Assembly: GCA_019454145.1 (NCBI GenBank)
Contig: CP075366.1
Span: 1,033,564-1,097,563 of the forward strand
Origin: Fimbriimonadaceae bacterium
GTDB lineage: Bacteria; Armatimonadota; Fimbriimonadia; Fimbriimonadales; Fimbriimonadaceae
Direction of reading: 5' to 3'
DNA: 64,000 nt
In this document: in pieces, positions 24,331-32,252 of the stretch
Layout of the letters: each line of letters begins with the position of its first letter
How positions within the stretch are numbered: position 1 is the first letter of the stretch
Notes under the pieces: generated by a model
Databases searched by the model: none
The model's input: only the letters and a program-made list of their open reading frames with translations
What the model was told of the DNA's origin: nothing
Made by a program: the position numbers and the translations under genes

Positions 24331-24786
24331 ATGTCAGAAACAAATTCGAAATTCTCATTGAAATCGCTTTTTGCGGTTCCCGACATTAGCACACCTGGAA
24401 GCATTGGATTGCTTCTTCTGCGCTTAGTGGGCGGAAGTGCTTTCATGATTCACGGGCAATCAAAAATTCAAAACCCAACGGGATGGATGGGGCCACAGGC
24501 TGATATTCCTGGTTTCTTTCAAGCATTGGCCGCAATTTCGGAGTTTGGAGGTGGGCTTGCCTGGGTTCTAGGATTACTTGTGCCTCTCGCTTCTCTCGGT
24601 ATCTTTTTCACAATGGCAGTTGCCGTATACACACACGCGATTAAGATGGGAGATGCGTTCGTTGCAACTGGCCCTAACCAAGGCTCTTATGAACTTGCCG
24701 CACTCTACTTGAGCATTGCGGTAATGATGATGTTTGTGGGGCCGGGAAGATTCTCGCTCGACCGCGTAATCTTTAAAGCCAAATAA
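24331..24786 (+). CDS. DoxX family membrane protein
   Basis: The 151-residue protein has four transmembrane helices. It shows the DoxX signature LLLLRLVGGSAFMIHGQSKI followed by GFFQALAAISEFGGGLAWVLGLLVPLASLGIFFTM. DoxX proteins are quinone-linked redox or terminal-oxidase subunits in some organisms, and uncharacterised membrane proteins in most. An AAGGA ribosome site stands 7 nt upstream of the ATG. The 147-bp upstream gap contains no gene. Confidence 0.9.
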   Translation: MSETNSKFSLKSLFAVPDISTPGSIGLLLLRLVGGSAFMIHGQSKIQNPTGWMGPQADIPGFFQALAAISEFGGGLAWVLGLLVPLASLGIFFTMAVAVYTHAIKMGDAFVATGPNQGSYELAALYLSIAVMMMFVGPGRFSLDRVIFKAK

Positions 24787-24807
24787 GCGCAAATTTAACT
24801 TGACTTG

Positions 24808-24838
24808 AAAGCAGTCCGATCTTCGGACTGCTTTTTTT
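24808..24838 (+). terminator. Rho-independent terminator of the DoxX gene
   Basis: AAAGCAGTCCGA and TCGGACTGCTTT form a 12-bp stem with a TCT loop, followed by a run of T. This is a textbook intrinsic terminator. Confidence 0.92.
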
Positions 24839-24848
24839 ATTTGCCCCC

Positions 24849-24906
24849 TTGACAGACTAAATATCGCCTGGTATATTACCAATTAGTTAATTAACTTAAC
24901 AGTTAA
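24849..24906 (+). promoter_or_regulatory. Promoter and ArsR-type operators of the regulator/SRPBCC operon
   Basis: TTGACA (24849-24854), a 17-nt spacer and TATATT (24872-24877) make a near-consensus promoter, the strongest in the window. Downstream are two palindromes: AGTTAATTAACT (24885-24896) and TTAAC-A-GTTAA (24896-24906). They lie between the -10 box and the ATG at 24911, where an ArsR-family dimer would block transcription. Autoregulation by the first gene is the natural inference. Confidence 0.75.
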
Positions 24907-24910
24907 ATAA

Positions 24911-25258
24911 ATGCAAGCCGATCAACTCAGTGCCACGTTTTCTGCTCTCGCCGATCCCACTCGGCGAGCCATATTGGCGCGGCTCTCCAGTGGAGAAGCA
25001 TCAGTAACCGAACTCGCCCAACCGTTCGATATGACTATGCCCGCCATAACTAAGCACCTGAAAGTGCTTGAAAACGCAGGCCTCATATCACGCGGACGCG
25101 AGGCTCAATGGCGACCTTGCAAGATCGAAGCGGAGCCATTAAAAGCCGCCACCGATTGGATTGAGCAGTATCGCCAACATTGGGAAGAACGATTCGACCG
25201 CCTGGGCGAATATCTCAAAGAAATTCAGCAAAACGAAAAAGATAAGGACACAAAATGA
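24911..25258 (+). CDS. ArsR-family (SmtB-like) winged-helix regulator
   Basis: A 115-residue winged helix with the ArsR-family start (FSALADPTRRAILARLSSGEASVTELA) and recognition helix MPAITKHLKVLENAGLI. No metal-binding Cys cluster is present, so it belongs to the metal-free subgroup usually found upstream of AHSA1/SRPBCC genes. It likely represses its own operon through the TTAA palindromes at 24885-24906. Its stop overlaps the ATG of the first SRPBCC gene (ATGA). Confidence 0.92.
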   Translation: MQADQLSATFSALADPTRRAILARLSSGEASVTELAQPFDMTMPAITKHLKVLENAGLISRGREAQWRPCKIEAEPLKAATDWIEQYRQHWEERFDRLGEYLKEIQQNEKDKDTK

Positions 25259-25740
25259 CCAGTACTCACAAACTTGAAATCACACTTCCGTCGGATACGG
25301 AAATTCTCTTAACACGCAAATTCGATGCCCCGCGCGATTTAGTTTATCGTTGCTTCGCAGATGGATCTACTCACAAACATTGGGTCGGGTGCGGATTTGG
25401 TAGCGTCACCGAATCATTTGGCAAGCCCGAAATAAGCGAGCCTTGGAGCTTTAAGATGGACATGGGCGATCAGGGCAATTTTCATTGCTTTGGTCAGTGC
25501 CTGGAAGCAATTTCCGGAGAGCGGTTTGTCCGCACTTTCATCTTCAATGTGCCTGATATTCGCGAATGGGCTTCTGTGGAGTGTGCAACGTTTGAGGAAG
25601 AAAACGGCGTCACCACAGTTAAGATCATGGTTCGACATCTCAATAAAACTGCACGCGACGGTCACTACGAATCCGGCATGGAACAAGGTGCCGCAGCGAG
25701 TTACGATGCTCTCGACCGCTATCTTTCGGAGCATAGTTAA
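25255..25740 (+). CDS. SRPBCC (AHSA1-like) protein 1
   Basis: A 161-residue START/Bet v1-fold protein with the AHSA1 opening ILLTRKFDAPRDLVYRCFADGSTHKHWVG. This helix-grip fold has a hydrophobic ligand cavity. It is the first of three SRPBCC paralogs cotranscribed with the ArsR regulator; the function of such pairs is not established, although stress or ligand sensing is suspected. Confidence 0.9.
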   Translation: MTSTHKLEITLPSDTEILLTRKFDAPRDLVYRCFADGSTHKHWVGCGFGSVTESFGKPEISEPWSFKMDMGDQGNFHCFGQCLEAISGERFVRTFIFNVPDIREWASVECATFEEENGVTTVKIMVRHLNKTARDGHYESGMEQGAAASYDALDRYLSEHS

Positions 25741-26180
25741 TGACCCAAACGACGGTAGTTATTGAACGGGAATTGAATGCGCCACTACACCTCGTGTTTC
25801 GTGCATTTGCTGACCAAAAGATGGCGCAAAAGTGGATGGCGCCGGATGGCTTTACTTGCCCTGAGCTCGTATTTGAGCCAAAGCAAGGCGGTCAAATGCT
25901 GACCGTATTTGACGACCAGACTGGGGTGAGATCTTATGCAAAAGGAACGATCACAGACTTTGAACAAGATACGTACATTGCATACGATTTCGGAGTCGAG
26001 TACGGCGAATTTCAGATGAAAGACATGAGAACTGAAATCAGGTTTACCGCTCATGGTGAAAAAACCTTGGTAACAGTTTCACTCACCGTGCCAAGTGAAG
26101 ATTTCGCTGAAGGATGCAAGATTGGCTGGAGTCAAAGTTTCGATAATCTGGAAGACCTGTTGAAGAAGGAAGTGAACTAA
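25740..26180 (+). CDS. SRPBCC (AHSA1-like) protein 2
   Basis: A 146-residue paralog of the preceding gene, opening VIERELNAPLHLVFRAFADQKMAQKWMAP and ending with GWSQSFDNLEDLL. The ATG uses the last A of the previous TAA (TAATG), implying tight translational coupling within the operon. Confidence 0.9.
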   Translation: MTQTTVVIERELNAPLHLVFRAFADQKMAQKWMAPDGFTCPELVFEPKQGGQMLTVFDDQTGVRSYAKGTITDFEQDTYIAYDFGVEYGEFQMKDMRTEIRFTAHGEKTLVTVSLTVPSEDFAEGCKIGWSQSFDNLEDLLKKEVN

Positions 26181-26181
26181 G

Positions 26182-26679
26182 GTGAATTCCGAGTTTACGA
26201 TCACCCGGATTTTCAATGCTCCCCAAGATTTGATGTTCAAGCTTTGGTCAGACCCCAACCATCTTGACAAGTGGTTTGGCCCAAGTGGCTCTCAAATCAC
26301 GCAATCGAAAATGGAGGCTCGACCAGGCGGCTTCTACCACTACCGCTTAGAAATGGCAGATGGTATGGAGATTTGGGGACGGTTCCAATATCAAGAACTT
26401 AGTCCAAACGACCGCCTCATTTGGATTGCTTCTTTTTCAGACGAAAACGCTGGAATTACTCGCCACCCAATGGCTCCAGATTGGCCGGCTGAGATGATGA
26501 CTATTGTCACTTTTCAACCTGAAAATGAAGGCAAAACAAGAGTCACCGTGTCTACAACCCCTCATAACTCGACCCAGCTAGAAACTGATACCTTCATCAA
26601 GGCTATGGATAGTTTGGATCAAGGTTGGGGCGGCACGCTCGACCGGCTTGAGCAATATATCGCTCAGGTAAGAATATAA
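26182..26679 (+). CDS. SRPBCC (AHSA1-like) protein 3
   Basis: A 165-residue third paralog that begins at GTG 26182, one base after the previous stop. It opens TITRIFNAPQDLMFKLWSDPNHLDKWFGP and has the C-terminal MDSLDQGWGGTLDRLEQYI helix. It closes the four-gene operon (ArsR plus three SRPBCC). The three paralogs differ clearly from each other, so this is not a recent duplication. Confidence 0.9.
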   Translation: MNSEFTITRIFNAPQDLMFKLWSDPNHLDKWFGPSGSQITQSKMEARPGGFYHYRLEMADGMEIWGRFQYQELSPNDRLIWIASFSDENAGITRHPMAPDWPAEMMTIVTFQPENEGKTRVTVSTTPHNSTQLETDTFIKAMDSLDQGWGGTLDRLEQYIAQVRI

Positions 26680-26728
26680 AATCACGAACTAGATTTCGTG
26701 GCCCGTAGTTTGATTTAAGTAGGATTAC

Positions 26729-27562
26729 ATGCAAATCACCACTCTCCATGATGGATGTGGCAACATATCCATCATGGATTCAGTGATTACCTGGGATTCA
26801 TTTAAGCACGGTGCTCGAGTGAAACTATCTGATTATGTGCACTCAGAAATGAATGATGGGCATCTACCTCTTTGGAAATACATGGGATTCCCGGCATTTG
26901 TGGATTTATTAAACCGGTCAACATTATTTTTTGCGAATCCAAGCCTGTTAATGGACGTCCTTGAGGGTACTTACCCACAAGGTAACTACGACAAAGCAAA
27001 GGTAGAAGAACGCAAACGCTCCGAAAGCTATCAATTCCTCAGTCTGCCTAACCGAGAGCGGCTATATCGACAAGCGGCTGCGATTTCTTGTTGGACAACT
27101 TGGGAACGAGAAAACACGGGTATGTGGGAGATCTATTCTGACGTTTCAACGGGAATAGCTATAAAAACATCGCTTAGCAGTCTAGCAAACTCTTTTCCAA
27201 GTCAAATCCAAAAATCAATCAGAGCTGGCTGTGTTACTTACATGAACTATGAGGAAAGCACAATCAATGAAGGCAATCAAGCGAGACCTTACTTTTTTAA
27301 AACACCTGCTTACGCTCATGAACGCGAGTTCAGATTATATTACAGCCGCCTTCATCTTTCAAATCAAATACCAGAAGGAGTAAATTATATTAGAGAAGGG
27401 GTCACATTATCGGTAGATTTAAAAATCCTAATTGAAAAAATTGTTTGTCCACCAAAAGCAGATATCTGGTTTATCGAACTTGTGAAATTGCTCGTTGATA
27501 ATTTAGGTTTAGAGTGCCCAGTGGAGAACTCTGAAGTCTTCCGATCAGATTGGAAGAAATAG
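26729..27562 (+). CDS. DUF2971-like protein
   Basis: The reading frame gives 277 residues. From LPLWKYMGFPAFVDLL it follows the DUF2971 pattern (a YK-like opening, then LFFANPSLLMDVLEG), with AISCWTTWERENTGMWEIYSD and AYAHEREFRLYY later on. DUF2971 is of unknown function and is often found in accessory or defence contexts. The start is uncertain: alternatives are ATG 26774 and ATG 26849. The region is AT-rich. An 11-bp inverted repeat (26746-26777) lies over the first codons. Confidence 0.65.
   Translation: MQITTLHDGCGNISIMDSVITWDSFKHGARVKLSDYVHSEMNDGHLPLWKYMGFPAFVDLLNRSTLFFANPSLLMDVLEGTYPQGNYDKAKVEERKRSESYQFLSLPNRERLYRQAAAISCWTTWERENTGMWEIYSDVSTGIAIKTSLSSLANSFPSQIQKSIRAGCVTYMNYEESTINEGNQARPYFFKTPAYAHEREFRLYYSRLHLSNQIPEGVNYIREGVTLSVDLKILIEKIVCPPKADIWFIELVKLLVDNLGLECPVENSEVFRSDWKK
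26746..26777 (+). repeat. Inverted repeat over the start of the DUF2971 gene
   Basis: CCATGATGGAT (26746-26756) and ATCCATCATGG (26767-26777) form a perfect 11-bp stem with a 10-nt loop. The right arm contains the candidate ATG 26774. The structure could hide that start codon in the mRNA or be a protein-binding operator. Confidence 0.6.
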
Positions 27563-27613
27563 AAAAAATTTAATTAACAAATCATTTTCAAAATCCTCCT
27601 GCATAATGAGTGC

Positions 27614-28288
27614 ATGAAGAGGCCAATACTATTCGATTTAGTAGTGCTTACCGTCGCCGCAAGTGCTCTTGCAATCCAAGCCAACCAAAAACTCGTGATC
27701 AACGGCAAATCGGTTGAAGGAAAAACAATCGTGTCAAACGGACAAACCTATGTTCCGGTGAGCGCACTCAAAGCAGGCGGGGCGGTGGTTACAAGCAAGG
27801 ATGGCACTCTCACAATAACCATTGCTGCACCCGGTGGAGCCAATCAGCTCGGTGCCCTGGAAGGTGGTCTAAACGAATGGCTTTTCAATGGCATCTGGCG
27901 ATTCCGAGTTCTTGCAGTTAACCCACTAGAAGGCGACCGACCAGGCTGGAAGGTGGACGTGGAACTTCGCAACGGAACCACTGCCGACAACATGGCTCTG
28001 GATGGCACTGGGTTCCAAAGTGTGCAGTTGGTGATGGAAGATCAAAACATTATTTCTGCGCCCTACAACATCACAGAATTCAATCGCCCGGTTGGCCAAG
28101 GCTCTACTATTAAGGAGTCACTCATCTACTTCGATGATGAAGGCAACGGCCGCAAGCCAATCAAGATGATTGTACGAATCACCCCGGATGATCCGACAAA
28201 AGCGTTTCTCAAGCGAATGGGTGCCGTGTATTCGGTGCCCGACCCGAGTTTTAGAATCAATCTGGTTCCAAAAGAGAGCGGAAAATGA
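27614..28288 (+). CDS. Secreted protein with copper-amine-oxidase-N-like stalk domain
   Basis: A 224-residue exported protein whose signal peptide ends near ALAIQ. Residues about 25-75 (VINGKSVEGKTIVSNGQTYVPVSALKAGGAVV) match the copper amine oxidase N-terminal/stalk-like repeat that many bacteria use as a cell-wall or scaffold domain. The C-terminal part is a beta-rich domain, similar to those regulating stalk proteins in related genomes; it has no recognised catalytic residues. CATAAT ends 6 nt before the ATG (leaderless). Confidence 0.75.
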   Translation: MKRPILFDLVVLTVAASALAIQANQKLVINGKSVEGKTIVSNGQTYVPVSALKAGGAVVTSKDGTLTITIAAPGGANQLGALEGGLNEWLFNGIWRFRVLAVNPLEGDRPGWKVDVELRNGTTADNMALDGTGFQSVQLVMEDQNIISAPYNITEFNRPVGQGSTIKESLIYFDDEGNGRKPIKMIVRITPDDPTKAFLKRMGAVYSVPDPSFRINLVPKESGK

Positions 28289-28323
28289 GGAACTGAAAAG
28301 CATATATTCCTGGTAAGGAGCTT

Positions 28324-28968
28324 ATGCTTTTACCCATAGCATTTCATGCAGCAATCTCAAGTTCTATTGTGATCCCAAGATCCGTTGTAAGAGCAGACGG
28401 AAAAGTGACTGCAGAAGAATACGAAGGTAGCTGGAAAGCGGTAAATCCTTGTGGAACAGTGTACGCATGTTTCGACAACGATCGGCTCTATATAGGTTTC
28501 TCTCCAAAAGAATCCGGTATCGCGTCTGTGTTCTTACTCAATGGAAATACTTTGACCGTGCTTCATGCATCGGCAGCTTTAGGCACTGCCACATATAGAA
28601 TTAGTAATCAGAGCGCGAAATGCGTAAAAAAGTTTGATTGGCAAGCAAGGCCAACTCCCGCATCCGACTACAGCAAAAAATTAGATGCTTTTTGGAGATT
28701 GGAAAAATGGAGTGCTAACTCAATCGATGACCCCAAGGCACAGAACAATGATCGAGAATTCCAAGTTTCATTAGACCTTATTCAAAGTCAATCGACCAAA
28801 ATCTTCTTAATTTATGATTCAACAATGAATAGCTCCGTGACATTCACATTTCCTCAGTTTCGTCAGATTTCATCTCAATGGGTCGAACTCAGTCGCGGAA
28901 ACGAAGTTGACTTAAACCTATTAGATTTTTCAGATTGGCCCGTTATTGAGTTGAAGCAAACTTTCTAA
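28324..28968 (+). CDS. Secreted CBM9/DOMON-like hypothetical protein
   Basis: A 214-residue protein with an export signal. RADGKVTAEEYEGSW followed by VYACFDNDRLYIGF resembles the opening of carbohydrate-binding module 9 / DOMON domains, which bind sugars or haem outside the cell. The remainder is beta-rich. A TAAGGAG ribosome site is present but only 3 nt from the ATG, which is tight. It follows the stalk-domain gene at 35 bp and may be co-transcribed. Confidence 0.55.
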   Translation: MLLPIAFHAAISSSIVIPRSVVRADGKVTAEEYEGSWKAVNPCGTVYACFDNDRLYIGFSPKESGIASVFLLNGNTLTVLHASAALGTATYRISNQSAKCVKKFDWQARPTPASDYSKKLDAFWRLEKWSANSIDDPKAQNNDREFQVSLDLIQSQSTKIFLIYDSTMNSSVTFTFPQFRQISSQWVELSRGNEVDLNLLDFSDWPVIELKQTF

Positions 28969-28969
28969 T

Positions 28970-29695
28970 TTATTTACTTCGCAAAATTTCGTCGGCCCAA
29001 GTCCACGGGGCGACCGTATCTTTATGTCGACAGAACACAAAGCAGTCCTTCCCTTTCTCAATCAACCCTCGAAAATACTCGGCCCATTTCTTAAGTTCCT
29101 CATCTGAATAAGTCAACTTTCTGAGCCTCACATAAGCAAACTGTTGAGCAGACTGACGGAGTTGAGCTTGCTCATCGTCAGTTTCCACCGCCGCCCAAGC
29201 AACGTTATGTTTTGCAAGAATTGACTCGACTTTATCCGAATTCCAAGAATCATTACGGAATTCTATCGCCCACCTGAGGGTTTCTCTGTGCGGAATGTTC
29301 GCCAAAAATTCAGCCAGCAAATCGTCGTTCCGTTTGAAATTCGGAGGAAGCTGAATGAGTATCGGCCCGAGTTTGCCTGACTTCTCCAGAGGTTCTAGGG
29401 GTTTAACAAATTCAGAAACGATATCGTAGCCTTCTGGCTTGAGCCGCTTAAAATGGGTAACTGATTGATGCATTTTCGGTGAATAGCAAAAGCCTTCCGG
29501 GAACTCTGTGTTCCACTTGGCAACTGCCGAATCGCTAGGCATCCGGCGAAACGTTCCATCAGATTCCAAAGCATTGTATCGCGAAACATAGTAATTGAGA
29601 AATTGTGACTTCTTGAGGCTAGGCGGATAGAGTAATCCTTCCCCTTGCCACTCAGGATATGAATATCCCGAAAGTCCGATATATAGCTTTGACAT
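28970..29695 (-). CDS. DUF72 family TIM-barrel protein
   Basis: The 241-residue protein matches DUF72 over its full length: IGLSGYSYPEW at the start, FLNYYVSRYNALESDGTFRRMP, FPEGFCYSPKMHQSVTH, GPILIQLPPNF and RWAIEFRNDSW. The family is widely conserved and of unknown function. GATACT ends exactly 6 nt before the ATG. Confidence 0.92.
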   Translation of the reverse strand: MSKLYIGLSGYSYPEWQGEGLLYPPSLKKSQFLNYYVSRYNALESDGTFRRMPSDSAVAKWNTEFPEGFCYSPKMHQSVTHFKRLKPEGYDIVSEFVKPLEPLEKSGKLGPILIQLPPNFKRNDDLLAEFLANIPHRETLRWAIEFRNDSWNSDKVESILAKHNVAWAAVETDDEQAQLRQSAQQFAYVRLRKLTYSDEELKKWAEYFRGLIEKGKDCFVFCRHKDTVAPWTWADEILRSK

Positions 29696-29721
29696 ACTTC
29701 AAGTATCGCAGAAAAGCAAAA

Positions 29722-29749
29722 AAATCTCCTCCAAAATTGGAGGAGATTT
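29722..29749 (-). terminator. Terminator of the PEP-CTERM gene
   Basis: AAATCTCCTCCAA and its complement form a 13-bp stem. On the minus strand the hairpin is followed by TTTTTTT, so it ends transcription from the PEP-CTERM gene. Confidence 0.88.
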
Positions 29750-29768
29750 AGAGTTTGGCTAAATTAAA

Positions 29769-30389
29769 TTAGCTCTTTCGTCGTCGCTTTGCAGCGAGAC
29801 CAAGCGCGCCGAGTCCAAGAGCAACCATCGAGAATGGCTCAGGTACTGCGTTTGCAGTTCCGAGGATAATGTGGTCAGCTTGTACCCAGTTGTTGGTGAT
29901 TTGAGGGTTAGCAACGCTCAAAGTTACACCAGTTACTGCTGAAGCACCGGTCCAGCCGAGGAATCCTTCGGTGGTGGTAGCAAGGTTTTGGGTGTCGCCA
30001 TTGGACATCAAAACGGTTGCGGTTCCAGCAATGAAAGCACCAGTGATATCGGTGTTACCAATGTTCAAGCCAAATGCGGTCACAGGAGCACCGGTGAAGG
30101 TCAATGTGATAGCAGTGTTAGCCAGGTTGGTTGACAAGGAAGAAACGTTTGAGTAAAGACCACCTGCTTCTGCAGCGGTAAAACCAAAGCCGTTTGCTCC
30201 AGGAGCAACCCAGCTGGTTTGCGAACCATTCAATGGGGTTCCAAAAGTCCAACCAGTGAAATCTTCCACATAGGTAGGGCCGGTGGTTGCCGCCAAGAAT
30301 GATGCTTCGCTGGTGTACCAGGCTGCTTGAGCAGAACCTGCCACAACCACGCTAGCAGCGATGATCATGAGTTTTCCAAAATTTTTCAT
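29769..30389 (-). CDS. PEP-CTERM sorting-signal protein
   Basis: A 206-residue exported protein. It has a signal peptide (cleavage after AQA) and a C-terminal VPEP motif followed by a hydrophobic helix and the basic tail KRRRKS. This is the PEP-CTERM signal recognised by exosortase/archaeosortase-type transpeptidases, which usually sort proteins to the surface or extracellular matrix. The middle is a Gly/Thr-rich beta domain. A GGAG ribosome site is present 8 nt from the ATG. No exosortase gene lies in the window. Confidence 0.92.
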   Translation of the reverse strand: MKNFGKLMIIAASVVVAGSAQAAWYTSEASFLAATTGPTYVEDFTGWTFGTPLNGSQTSWVAPGANGFGFTAAEAGGLYSNVSSLSTNLANTAITLTFTGAPVTAFGLNIGNTDITGAFIAGTATVLMSNGDTQNLATTTEGFLGWTGASAVTGVTLSVANPQITNNWVQADHIILGTANAVPEPFSMVALGLGALGLAAKRRRKS

Positions 30390-30593
30390 TAATCCACTCC
30401 TAAGCTAGATAGCTGTATACCCATTGGTAACTGAACCTAGCTCAATTCAATCATTAACTTACCACGACTTTGACCAAATGAGCAAATCTATTCTGAACTT
30501 TTGCTGAATCTAGTAATTGTGCCTGGTGAAAAATGAACTAATGCTACTCACTTGCCCAGATTATGGGCAAACACGTTAAACTAACGCACTCAC

Positions 30594-31568
30594 ATGAAAG
30601 TCCTCTTCATCGGCGGAACCGGCATCATCTCCTCGGCGTGCAGCGAACTCGCGGTCAAACAGGGCATTGACCTCCACCTGCTCACCCGTGGACAATCCTC
30701 CCGGCCCATCCCCGAAGGCGCAAAAACCATCACTGGCGATATCAATAACGCCCAAGACCTTCTCAAAGACCACTACTGGGACGCCGTTGTCAACTGGATC
30801 ATCTTCACACCGGACCAGATCGAACGCGACCTCGACCTTTTCCGCGGCAAAACCAACCAATACATTTTCATCAGCAGCGCGTCCGCCTACCAAACCCCGC
30901 CGAGCATCCTGCCCGTCCGCGAATCATGCCCCCTCGATAACCCCTACTGGGAATACTCGCGCAACAAAATCGCCTGCGAAGAACGCCTCACCCGCGCCTA
31001 CCGCGAAGAGAAATACCCCGTCACTATTGTCCGCCCCTCCCACACCTACGATAAAACCCTGCTCCCGTTCGATACCGGCTACACCATCCTCCACCGCATC
31101 CTCAACAACCAACCGGTCTGCGTACCGGGCGACGGCACCTCCCTCTGGACGCTCACCCACCACACCGACTTCGCCAAAGGCTTCAACGGCCTGCTCGGCC
31201 ATAGCGGCGCCATCGGCGAGAACTTCCACATCACCAGCGACGAATGGCTAACCTGGAACCAAATCTACGACTTGCTCGCCCTCGCCGCCGCCACCCTCAC
31301 CGGCCGCGATATCAAATGTAAAAAAGTGTTCGTCCCCAGCACAAAAATTGCCGAAATCCATCCCGAACGCGGGCCAGGTTTGTTAGGGGATAAGTCCAAC
31401 AGCATGGTGTTCGATAACTCAAAGATCAAATCCTTTGTCCCCGATTTCCGCTGTACCACCCCCTTCTCCCGCGGCGCAATGGAGATCGTCGGGTACTACT
31501 TGGCGAACCCTGGCATGGTTGATGAAAAGCTGAATGCGATTGAGGACAAACTTTGTTCGCTTGGCTAA
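30594..31568 (+). CDS. NAD(P)-dependent epimerase/dehydratase (extended SDR)
   Basis: The 324-residue protein has the Rossmann motif GGTGIIS at residues 7-13 and the catalytic YxxxK as YSRNK, with the Ser of ISSASAYQ in the expected place. Family pattern resembles nucleotide-sugar epimerases, including GTSLWTLTHHTDFAKG. Its codon use is GC-rich at third positions compared with the upstream region. TAACGC ends 6 nt before the ATG, a weak -10 box. Confidence 0.88.
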   Translation: MKVLFIGGTGIISSACSELAVKQGIDLHLLTRGQSSRPIPEGAKTITGDINNAQDLLKDHYWDAVVNWIIFTPDQIERDLDLFRGKTNQYIFISSASAYQTPPSILPVRESCPLDNPYWEYSRNKIACEERLTRAYREEKYPVTIVRPSHTYDKTLLPFDTGYTILHRILNNQPVCVPGDGTSLWTLTHHTDFAKGFNGLLGHSGAIGENFHITSDEWLTWNQIYDLLALAAATLTGRDIKCKKVFVPSTKIAEIHPERGPGLLGDKSNSMVFDNSKIKSFVPDFRCTTPFSRGAMEIVGYYLANPGMVDEKLNAIEDKLCSLG

Positions 31569-31589
31569 TTTTCTGATCTTGGGTCAAAC

Positions 31590-32210
31590 GTGGAATTAGA
31601 AAACCAAACTATTCGCAGGATCACTGCTGCTGAGTTAAATGAGGCGGTAATTGTGGTCGGTAGAGCTATGGAAACAAACCCGATTACTGTTGCAGCACTC
31701 GGGTCGAGATCAGAGCAAAAACCAGAAGCTCTGGACAACTTCTTCCGATTGGCCCTACAGGGAGTTGGGAGTCGAGGTGTGGTTTTAGGTGCATTTGATT
31801 CCGATGATCAAATCGTCGGGGTATGCGGAATCACCCACCCCGGCAAGTGCCAGCCAACATCAAAAGAAAAGCTTGTAGTTGCGCGGGTGTTGCTACAAAA
31901 CTATTCGTTGAAAACGATGTTCAAGGTTCTTGGTTGGGTAAGGGAATGGTCGAAGCACGACCCGAAAACTCCCCACTGGCACCTTGGCCCGCTCGCCGTG
32001 CATCCAAATCACCAAGGCAAGGGCGTTGGTGATCTGCTTCTGACCGAGGTTTGCAAACTCGCTGAGGATAGCGGTGCACCTGTGTACTTAGAAACTGATC
32101 GCAAATCCAATGTGGGATTTTACGAAAAACGCGGGTTTAGGGTGATCGGGCAATCTACTATTCTTGGTATTGAAAACTGGTACATGATTTTTGATCAAGT
32201 TAAGAACTAA
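31590..32210 (+). CDS. GNAT family N-acetyltransferase
   Basis: A 206-residue protein starting at GTG, 21 bp after the epimerase gene. The acetyl-CoA-binding loop is HQGKGVGDLLL after LGPLAVHP, and the C-terminal YEKRGFRVIGQ is also typical. This is a standard GNAT with a longer N-terminal helical region. It is probably co-transcribed with the epimerase. Confidence 0.88.
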   Translation: MELENQTIRRITAAELNEAVIVVGRAMETNPITVAALGSRSEQKPEALDNFFRLALQGVGSRGVVLGAFDSDDQIVGVCGITHPGKCQPTSKEKLVVARVLLQNYSLKTMFKVLGWVREWSKHDPKTPHWHLGPLAVHPNHQGKGVGDLLLTEVCKLAEDSGAPVYLETDRKSNVGFYEKRGFRVIGQSTILGIENWYMIFDQVKN

Positions 32211-32240
32211 GAGTTTTATTATTAAACGCCATGTTTGCCC

Positions 32241-32246
32241 TATAAT
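32241..32246 (+). promoter_or_regulatory. Leaderless -10 box of the selenoprotein gene
   Basis: Consensus TATAAT with 6 nt (CAAACC) to ATG 32253. No Shine-Dalgarno sequence lies in between, which supports transcription starting at the start codon. Confidence 0.7.
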
Positions 32247-32252
32247 CAAACC

